A stretch of 25,211 nt of DNA from Branchiostoma floridae (lineage: Eukaryota > Chordata > Leptocardii > Amphioxiformes > Branchiostomatidae): the NCBI RefSeq assembly GCF_000003815.2, contig NC_049990.1, forward strand, positions 18,467,305 through 18,492,515. Direction: 5' to 3'. The notes beneath the pieces were generated by a model, which did not search any database, was not told where the DNA came from, and saw only the letters and a list, made by a program, of their open reading frames with translations. The translations under genes were made by a program, and so were the position numbers. This document shows, piece after piece, positions 17,617 to 25,211 of this stretch; the first letter of the stretch is position 1, and each line of letters opens with the position of its first letter.

Positions 17617-17773
17617 GATGATTGGCCCTTCGATGATTGGCCCTTCGACTGTACACTATACACCATCCATCCATCCATCCATCCATCCATCCATCCATCC
17701 ATCCATCCATCCATCCATCCAACCAACCAACCAACCAACCAACCAACCAACCAACCATCCATCCATCCATCCA
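17617..17773 (+). repeat. Compound (ATCC)n-(AACC)n-(ATCC)n microsatellite
   Basis: A 15-bp direct repeat GATGATTGGCCCTTC (two copies, 17617-17646) precedes a CATC tetranucleotide run (17663-17720), an AACC run (17721-17756) and a short return to ATCC (to 17773). Because three and four are coprime, all frames stay open and encode HPSI/NQPT-type repeats; these are not genes. Confidence 0.95.
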
Positions 17774-17881
17774 ACAATCTGCTTCACCGCATTTTATTTC
17801 AGAGTTTAATTGTCATTGTTCTCCACAGTTATCTATCTGACGCTGTCCTTTGTACCCCCTCCAAGGTGCATCCCATCCCAG

Positions 17882-18030
17882 GTTAAACCGCCTCATGACG
17901 TCACACACCAGGTTTGTACTGAACAGGTCAATGTCGTCTGCAAAGCGAAGGTTACAGATTTGCCTACCACAAGTAGATTTTGAGATGTGATGTTCTTGCA
18001 ATGTGCTCTGCACGATCTTCTCTACGTGCT
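17882..18030 (-). mobile_element. Non-LTR reverse-transcriptase fragment
   Basis: Read on the minus strand the segment encodes a piece matching the reverse-transcriptase palm: GRQICNLRFADDIDLF holds the FADD catalytic pair of LINE-type polymerases, preceded by an EKIVQSTLQEHH stretch. Only about 50 codons are preserved and there is no endonuclease or full polymerase, so it is a relic. It lies between the microsatellite and the TTCGCGG repeat, near the end of duplication unit 1. Confidence 0.72.
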
Positions 18031-18049
18031 TAAAAGGGTGAATGTTTGC

Positions 18050-18210
18050 TTTTGTTTTTATTTCGCTGTTAGGAAAAATGAATTGTAAAGGTTTTAATTT
18101 CGCGATTAAAACAAGAGCCTATATGGCTAGGAGATATAAAAAATCGTGATGGTTTTAAATTCGCTGAAATCACGAACTTAAAACCACCGCGAACATTTGC
18201 TCTTTTGTTA
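18050..18210. repeat. TTCGCGG-type interspersed repeat, right copy
   Basis: Contains GGTTTTAATTTCGCG (about 18092), GGTTTTAAATTCGCT (18151) and the inverted form GAACTTAAAACCACCGCGAA (about 18173). It is related to the repeat at 6766-6930 and likewise lies just left of the start of a duplication unit. Confidence 0.55.
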
Positions 18211-18705
18211 CATTATATACTGTATGTTAAAGAACTACTGGTGAGAGCAAGCTTGCATGCGCACCCGGACTGTTGTCGTAAAGAATTCCATAACTTTATT
18301 GACAATGAATACAGCTTTGGATGCGTTTTCACAAAGCTTCAATAGTCTTGAATCGAACTCTCTATTTTAACCTATCCTATCATAGCGTTCCAGAACACCG
18401 GAAGTACGTATACGTAAACTGACCGGAAATAACCTCACAATCGGTTGTTCCAGATAACAACTGGTTTGTTGTTGTTTACCAGTGACAATCCGTCAGCGAA
18501 AAAAGCCAGACGTGTTGTTTCTTTTCCCCCGGACAACAGTACAACAAGGACTGTGTTTCTTGTGACAACTTGTGCGATATTTTGGCAAAGAGTTGTCAGT
18601 GAAGAGTTGGGTTTTCCGTGAGAAGCCCTAGTGTCTCATTATATTTGTCGAGACGAGAGAGTCTTGAACTAAACGTTTTTGTATCGAAGTAACGTGACTG
18701 GAAAG

Positions 18706-21700
18706 ATGCAGACCGCTAGATTGGCGCTAGGCGTCGCCTTGCGGGTCTGTCCCAGAACTGCAGTATCCACATTCACTAGACCAGCCGCAGGTAAGGAAGG
18801 CTAGATGTTCTTTGTTTTCCAGCTTTAGACATTTCTCCTGGGAGGAGTTTTGTACTACTCTCCAATCAGATGCTCGACTGTTGCTTAAAGTTGGACGTCT
18901 TGGTACGTGTTTTTATCGAGATACTTCAAAGGACCAATGGGAGAAATGTCCTCTTTTATTGCATACTAGTAGTTAATATGTTCCCTGATTTCCGTTACTT
19001 GAATATGTATATCATGGAAAAATTTCTATTTGTTATGCAATTAGATGATTCAGTTATATTTTTATTCCTCCGGTCCCTATATCTACAACTGCTTTAGGAA
19101 GCGAAAACAAGTTGAACCTGTACATATAACATATACTAGTTGTAGATATTAGTCTCTGCAGTAATACATTACGACTTGAATATGTAGACCCTATAGATGT
19201 GGATACTGAAGAGGGAATAACTGGGACCAATGTCGCTCGACGTTTCGTCTTTCCTTCTTTTTCCTCTCTGACAATTATTTGTCATCACTTTGCGACCCAG
19301 GTATGGTTCTTGTGCACACTTCCCCACCGCGCCCTAGTGGTTCCCAGCAGAACTGCCTCCGTCCGGACATGCCGTACAAGACCGGCCATGCGGACTGGAG
19401 CGGTCTGGACCTGGGGCTCTTCATCGGGGCGGGAGTTCTTGTCACTGCCGGGCTGTATGAGGTGAGATTTTCTGTACTTTTCAACTCTCAAATTAAAATT
19501 AACTGATCAAGACTGTTCTGGAACGGCGTCTTGTGCAGCTATTTTAGAATAATCTGTTTTCGTTTATTTTAGAATGTGAGGCATTTGAAGATTTTGTAGC
19601 TGCTTTGTACGATTTATAAAAAGGTCGAATTTCGCCGCACTAGTAATTCTTCATATTATCAAAAGTGAAATTTTGTTCATAAGTCGAGATTATCATCTTT
19701 AGGTCTAGTAATAGCTATACTGCACATCTTCCGTTCACTATCAAACTACCTTGGTTTGTTTGTTATATTCATCAGCACAAAAAGGCCCAGGCCACGCTCA
19801 CACCGTCGGAAGTACCACCTGCCCAAGGTGTTCAGTACGTCCCGTCAGTCAACAGTCAGTACACGGGCCTGAACCTGGTACCGCTGGCGCCGCAGACCCC
19901 GGTCGGGGTGCTGTGCAGGAGCGCCGCCTTTCCTCTCGGAAAGACACACAGGGCCGACGGGAAAGTAGCCGAGAACGAGGCTAGTAGAGGTGACAAGAAA
20001 GACCAGCAAGTCTCCGCCCAGTTTGGCAGGCCTGCTGAAAGAAACGAAGTGAATACCTCCACCGAGGAGGCCAAGAAGTGCCCACGGGATGTCTCGGACG
20101 AGACGCCGACGGCTGTCGGTCCCGTGAAGATGTGCGACAAGGCGCTGTCCACTGCGGAAGACGTCCGTACAGCTTCCACTGAGAGCAAAAAGACGTCTGA
20201 AGACGCAGTAGATGGAGGGGACAACAAGGAGGTGTTCAACGATGCTGTGAAAAAGAGAGGTAAGCGACCAATTTTTTCCATCTATGTAACGTTAGTACTA
20301 CGCTATATTTGTCCACCTGTAGAATTGCCTTGAAGGGGGAGGGCTAGCAGCCAAAAAATAACTTAACAGCTGTCTGTCTAGGATCCAAAACTTGAAGTAG
20401 CTGTTTGTTGTTCCTTATTGGACCGGCCGGTTTTGAAGTCGGTATGTTTACAACTTGGTTTGTCTTTTTGTCTAGGCACACCACAGTCCTTGCCCCACAC
20501 AAAGACAAGGACCGACCACAACGAAGCAGACGTGTCGTCTGAAAATGACGTCAATGTGTCTGATGATGACCAGGTGCCGGCCAAAGAGGTGATGACGTTC
20601 AACTCTGACATCAGCGACCACAAGAAGTCACCTTCCGCGTGTCCTCTTGGAGGGGGCCAAGTCTCCGAGGGGAACGCCGGGAAGGAACACGACTTCTGTG
20701 GGAATGACGTCACCTCTGACGTCAGCAACACCTGCAGTCTGCCAGATCCCGCTGACGGAGAAAACGCGGGAAATGACGTCATCGACAGGTCTGGAGAGAC
20801 AAGTCCTCGGCGCGCTGACTTCACAGAGGCAGAAGTCATCACAGTCACGGCATGTCCCGTTCGGCACGAGCTTAGCGCTGCTACACGAGAGGTGATCGGA
20901 TCCACGCCACACGTCACAGACAAGACGGACACTGAAATTAGCTGGGAACAGTTCCTGTCCGAGGGAGATTTGTGAGTCCATGTTTTTATTGTTAGTATGT
21001 AAAGTAGCACAACATTTGAGAGAAGATTTGTAACGTTATTTCAGGTTGTTCCTGTACGTATTTTGGAATTTCCCATTTTTGATGTATCATACATGCTCTA
21101 AACAATGACTGCAGGGCCTGCAAGACTGATTCAAAGACTGGTAAGATATCCTAAAATACTTTCCTTACTGGAACAAGTCTGACCAAATCATTGTGACAAC
21201 TTTGCAAAGTTTTCATTTATTTGCCCTAAAAAATGGCACACATTTGTGAGAAACAGGAGTCGATTGACGCCTGTCAGTAACCAGTAAAGGAATGTATTTC
21301 GCAAACAGGCGCGGCCCATTGAGATCCCGCTTAACCATTAAACTTTACTACAGTGACTCCGAGAGCGGCCACCTGTCCCAGCACGCACCCGTGAGTCCCC
21401 GGCTGCAGAGGAAGCTGAGATGTGCCGTGCTCTACGCTGATTGGCGGGAAGACAGCCAGTTTTGTCACCGAGATGACGTCACGACCAATCAGGTTAGCTT
21501 CTCCTGGTTTGGGGAAGATGATGACGACCTTGATGACGTCACCGAGGTGAAGGTCTACTGCGCGGTTCTTGAAGGTGTGTGGAGAGAAGAGTCCGGATTG
21601 GTGGAGAATCACGTGACCAACACGACAAGTGGTGATGACGACATGGAGCCATACTACCCTGGACACGGGCGCAGGAATGAAATCCAGTCTGGGAACGAGA

Positions 21701-21711
21701 TCTGGGTCTAA
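18706..21711 (+). CDS. Gene A copy 2: mitochondrial/membrane-like acidic protein, unknown family
   Basis: Exons 18706-18790, 19301-19461, 19776-20259, 20476-20971 and 21354-21711 join in frame to about 527 residues. The same features as copy 1 are seen: Arg/Ala-rich N-terminus without acidic residues, one membrane span (LGLFIGAGVLVTAGLY), long acidic disordered region, no known domain. Exon 3 has three extra codons and many replacements relative to copy 1 (for example HKKAQAT against HKRSLAT), while exon 4 differs by a single residue (Glu for Asp). The last exon has four extra codons, turning EDDDV into EDDDDLDDV. Exons stay open despite the changes, so both copies may be functional. Its start lies about 2.3 kb from, and is divergent to, gene B copy 1. 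Confidence 0.72.
21115..21140 (+). other. Candidate 26-nt alternative microexon, gene A copy 2
   Basis: Same sequence and splice signals as 10409-10434. Inclusion would shift the frame of the last exon. Confidence 0.3.
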
Positions 21712-21940
21712 ATGGACTTACCGAAATTCTAACTAACTACATGTATTTGTACTATGTCTTGTTTTTAAGAAAAAAGATAAAAAAACGAACGTTAAAAAGT
21801 AAGCATACTCCGATCTGTGACACAAACTATACAAATCACATGTACAAGTCAGTAGGCAACCACTATATAAGCAAGTGACAGCGAGTCATACATTTCACAT
21901 GGCTTTCAGTTCAAAACCACACCTTCCTTCTTAAGTCGTT

Positions 21941-22351
21941 ATGCAAAACGCTACTTCATTGAGAGTTACTGTATTATCATTTTACAAAAATGGAAAATAT
22001 GATATGTCTTGCAGAAAGGGCGGACTTCTAGTAAAGAATTGTCCTGCTGTCCGTTTGTTTGTCGACGTGATATGGAGACTGTATTTCCGATGTTTGTCGA
22101 TAGGAGTGCTTCTGCACCGTGAACACTGCAGTGATAAGAATGAAAATGAATACAGAAAGGAAAACCTTACTGGAGTGAGTACTTTTGCAACACTCCGTAC
22201 TAATCAAACCTTGTGCAAGGATATGAAGATTTGTATATACATTATAATATTACCACCTCCAAACTCTTGTATAGACTTTAAAGACAGATTTATGATGATT
22301 ATGAAAACAAACATGCTTTTCATATTTATCTCATACAGAGTTTTACTATGA
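21941..22351 (+). CDS. Small intronless open frame, copy 2, doubtful gene
   Basis: Counterpart of 11222-11632, with a TATA-like CTATATAAG at 21863 and AATAAA at 22361. One residue differs (Arg for Thr at position 8). It may instead be part of the 3' UTR of gene A copy 2. Confidence 0.25.
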   Translation: MQNATSLRVTVLSFYKNGKYDMSCRKGGLLVKNCPAVRLFVDVIWRLYFRCLSIGVLLHREHCSDKNENEYRKENLTGVSTFATLRTNQTLCKDMKICIYIIILPPPNSCIDFKDRFMMIMKTNMLFIFISYRVLL

Positions 22352-22464
22352 TCGGGACTCAATAAAGTATCCGACACTTCATGGATAGCTTTTCTGTTAA
22401 GTTTTTTTTTTTCTTCGTGTTCGTTTCTATAGTTTCTTCCCTTTTCCATTAACTCTGCTCATTG

Positions 22465-22495
22465 ATTATGCAAATTAGCTTTTGATTTGCATAAT
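22465..22495. repeat. Octamer-motif hairpin, unit 2
   Basis: Same ATTATGCAAAT / ATTTGCATAAT inverted repeat with a 9-base loop as in unit 1. Confidence 0.55.
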
Positions 22496-22548
22496 TAGTA
22501 TTACATTATGTAAATCATCACTCATTCTATCTACATACAAAAAAATCA

Positions 22549-23014
22549 TGATGATCCGTCAACACGTTCTCGAGTTATTCTCGTCCAAAGTTTGAAAGGA
22601 AATCGGTGCCTGCATATTCATACTCACAGCACTTACTCTCCTCTCCAAGGGCTATCTGCCACTTAAAAATCATGACCACAGCATGTGCAGAACACGAGAT
22701 GTCAAAATTGGAAGTTCCGCTGCCGTACCTTATAGAGCCGCTAGGGGGGCCCATTATCGAACTTGACCTTCGTTTTCCTGACCCGTACCCACCTACCAAA
22801 TATTATCAGGATCCATTCAAGGCTTCTCGAGTTATGCTGTACACAAAAAGCGGACGGACACATTCGGCCCGCTACTGTCCTGACGGGAAAAGGCTACGCC
22901 AACCATTTTCGAACACGACCTTCCTGTTCGCGACCGCTACTCAAATACCAAATATCATTAAAATTCACACACAGCTTCTCGAGTTATATGCTGTTGACCT
23001 ACATATAGGGACAC
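22549..23014. repeat. CTCGAGTTA degenerate tandem repeat, unit 2
   Basis: Copy of 11830-12295 with no obvious change. The associated 156-codon open frame (22606-23076) encodes the same residues and is likewise treated as a product of the repeat. Confidence 0.6.
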
Positions 23015-23100
23015 AACATGCGAAGGTAAATATGGGTAAAGTTAAAGAGATTACTCGTTCAGTGTATGGGAAATAAAGTAAAGCCTTTAAGAATGTAAAC

Positions 23101-23114
23101 GGGGGGGGGGGGGG
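23101..23114 (+). repeat. Poly-G tract (14 G)
   Basis: Counterpart of the 16-G tract at 12381-12396, two bases shorter. Confidence 0.9.
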
Positions 23115-23636
23115 TATTGGCAATAGTACCGAATTCACCGATTCAAGACAATTTCTTTTGCATATTCCATTGTAATCTCCACCGTATTCGGTCGTCTGTG
23201 ACCTTTTTTATGTATCTTAGACCATGTATACGTACAATATATAATTTCAATTATTTCCGTGCCACCAAAAAGAAACAAACGATAAAATTCCAGGCCCATA
23301 ACATTATTATTTCTGCCTAACCTAAATGTCCAAATTTTGCCCCTATGACATGTCTGGCGACGATATGATTTAAAATGCAATCTAATGTGAGCATATGCTA
23401 CTCAGATAAATTTGCTATTGCGTTTTGAAACAAATGATCACAAAGATAATAAGAGCAAATTCAGTAAAATCTTACGACTTCAAAGCTAAAAAGAGCCCCG
23501 TTTCAATTAGTAAGTACTGTTACAATAGATAGTTACTGTTTTATCCCTTATACCAGTCAACAGAACAAAACTACACTTCCTTTGTTCGTATTGCAATTCT
23601 CTGAGCAGACGGAAAAAAATCCCGACCACTGCTAGT

Positions 23637-25211
23637 TCACACTATGGTGTCAGGAAGGAGAAAGTCAGGCCCGGGGATCTCGTTCCCAGCATGACGACAG
23701 ACTTCCTCAAAGTACTCTCGTTCCCACTGCCCCACCCAGCGCGGCGAAACGTCCGGTTCCCACTTCTCACCGGGCCTCCTGCCTCTGTGGTATAAACAAG
23801 AGTTCAGAGATGGCAAACCTCTAATGCTGAAGTACGGAACAGAGTCAAGCAATACGTGCTTTGCCAAGCAAATCGATCTGGGGCAAACACAATATCCAAG
23901 GGCTGAACAATGGCTCCCAAGATCTGCATGCAGTCGGTTTGAACAAAGACTAACATCCGATTGTTACCCAGTAAAAATGTGATTTCTGAGTAGGTGTTGA
24001 CTGCCCTCCTTCCTCTTTGCAACAGGCCTAGGGACGTGCGCTAGCCACTGACTTTGCCTCCCCCCCCCAATATAAATTGCTCTTAAAAGCAATAGCACCA
24101 CAAATATTTGTATTGTTGTTAATATATCCACGAGGAGGGCAGCAACAACATTATTGAATAAAATTATGATCCCCCTGATTCAGTGATTGAGCACATGCAG
24201 CCTCGAGGGCCAGTCACTTACTGTTTAGGCTTAGGTCCCATTTCAAAATCGGGCCCCGGCCGGGATGTTTGCGGAAACGAAAAATTAAAGTGTTTATCAA
24301 AGAATATACACAAATTATGCTCATGACTATTTTTGTTTACGTCCTGTGTCTTTCGTTGCTTTTATATTATATTTTTCGTTTCCAAAAGCTACCCGGTCTG
24401 GCCCCGGGTTGGATATTGGGACCTAATTTTTAGCCAGTCTCTGGCCGAAATAGATATGTTTGGGGATTGGAAGAAAAGTACGTGCAAAACACATCGAACA
24501 ATAACGTGTCCTTACTTTGCGGACAGCACGGTTCCTGCTTGGCTGTCCTCAACCAAAGCTCTCTCGATCTTATCCTTGTCTTCTCCGGGGTCCTCTGGAC
24601 TCCACTTCAAGCCGAGATTCTTCATGAGTAGACGGAACGTCTTCTCTTTGTTGTTGACGAGGTCTGAGTAGTGGATGACGGCGTGGAAGAAATGCTCAGG
24701 TTGCTTCCTCTGCAGATCTGCGGCGCAATCCATCACACCGACCCACAACGTGAACAGGTCAAAGAAGCCAGAACCACGATAGTGCACCTGTGAGAACTTC
24801 GGGTCATCTCCGAAACATTGAGCGTGGTCAGCTTGTGCTGTGTGGGACACAAGCCTCCCAAACCCAAGGCGTGTCATTGCTCGGTAAGCCACGTAACGCA
24901 CGTGCCATTGTTGGACGTAGGGTCGAAGTAACGATTCTGATACTTCCAGTCCGTTTCTGTACATGAAGACTGTCTTGGCGGACGGGAAGGCGCGAGCCAT
25001 CAGGTCAGCCAGGAGGATGACGTCAGGCATGAACTTGTAGAAAATGACGTGGCGATGACGTGGATCTGACGTCACGAGGTTGTAGTTTAGCAAGGTGACG
25101 ACGTTCCTCAGAAGACCAATGGTAGACTCTTCATTTGACAGAAGCGTGTAACAGCTGTGATGAGGCGGAGTCCGGCCTTGTTGATAGGACCGCTTGAGTC
25201 GGTGGACAGCC
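23637..25211 (-). CDS. Gene B copy 2: membrane sulfotransferase, partial, intact as seen
   Basis: The final exon is 23784-23637 (TGA at 23639-23637) and the large exon is 24516 to the window edge at 25211, continuing beyond. The frame is open throughout. At 25190-25198 it keeps the 4 bases missing from copy 1, which place AVHRLKRSYQQ in line with the downstream sequence. The 3'-phosphate-binding motif RNGLEVSES is present, as is HYSDLV with the Asp lost in copy 1. A Thr replaces Ala just after PSAK. Exons 1-3 and the PAPS 5'-loop CGSTLV, known from copy 1, should lie beyond the right edge. The GTAAGG donor at 24515 and the acceptor before 23784 give AAA at the junction, leading into GRRPGEKWEP and a 48-residue C-terminal end. 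Confidence 0.85.
24231..24426. mobile_element. MITE-like element in gene B intron 4, unit 2
   Basis: Counterpart of 13513-13707, with the same TTAGGTCCC/GGGACCTAA ends and GC-rich inner arms. It differs by small changes near the right arm (GGATATTGGG against GGAATTGGG). Confidence 0.65.

Larger units (their letters stand above)
18266..25211 (+). repeat. Tandem duplication unit 2, truncated by the window
   Basis: Direct copy of the segment starting near 7351. Gene A is complete and gene B is cut at exon 4. From about 20444 to the window end differences from unit 1 are sparse: single substitutions, homopolymer-length changes, a 12-bp insertion in the last exon of gene A and 4 extra bases in gene B exon 4. 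From 18266 to about 20444 there are many substitutions and indels. Confidence 0.92.

Noticed and set aside
17611-17886. HPSI/NQPT-repeat open frames
   Set aside because: They are translations of an (ATCC)n/(AACC)n microsatellite, which is open in all frames.
7351-25211. A new defence or mobile gene system
   Set aside because: I looked for CRISPR-like arrays, toxin-antitoxin pairs, phage genes and recombinases and saw none. The window is ordinary animal DNA with a gene-pair duplication.

Overview
This is metazoan DNA, most likely from a lancelet (Branchiostoma). It has short exons with GT/AG introns, abundant MITE-like inverted repeats, a decayed C2H2 zinc-finger array with the HTxEKPY/F-CEEC style common in amphioxus, a non-LTR reverse-transcriptase fragment and tetranucleotide microsatellites. 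The species call is inference. No operons or prokaryotic features are present.

Layout. Positions 1-1242 hold no supportable gene and have an inverted dinucleotide signature, as if the bases had been complemented without being reversed. A TA-flanked MITE-like element follows (1247-1419). Then comes one long exon (1504-3886) of a lysine-rich protein built on a 14-residue repeat; it is interrupted by a 100-N assembly gap and by a one-base frameshift. Positions 3887-7300 are mostly AT-rich and non-coding. They contain a 72-bp minisatellite, a probable retroelement 3' end, a TTCGCGG-type repeat and a C2H2 zinc-finger pseudogene.

From about 7351 to the right edge the window is a direct tandem duplication with a period of about 10.7 kb. 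The second copy starts near 18266 and runs off the window. Each unit carries two convergent genes. Gene A (+ strand, six coding exons by my model) encodes a roughly 520-residue protein of unknown family, with a mitochondrial-presequence-like N-terminus, one transmembrane segment and a long acidic, probably disordered tail. Gene B (- strand, five exons) encodes a roughly 471-residue type II membrane sulfotransferase with recognisable PAPS-binding motifs. I assembled both models by checking splice phase at every junction.

The two copies differ clearly from the left boundary to about 9740/20444, covering gene A exons 1-3. To the right of that point they are almost identical, which suggests gene conversion or a second recent event. 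Copy 1 of the sulfotransferase has a 4-bp deletion that breaks exon 4 and an Asp-to-Ala change in an HYSDLV motif. Copy 2 is open as far as the window shows it. TTCGCGG-type repeats lie just outside the left edge of both units and may have mediated the duplication.

The genes do not form an evident pathway. The protein of gene A cannot be assigned a function. The sulfotransferase is expected to act in the Golgi lumen on an unidentified acceptor.
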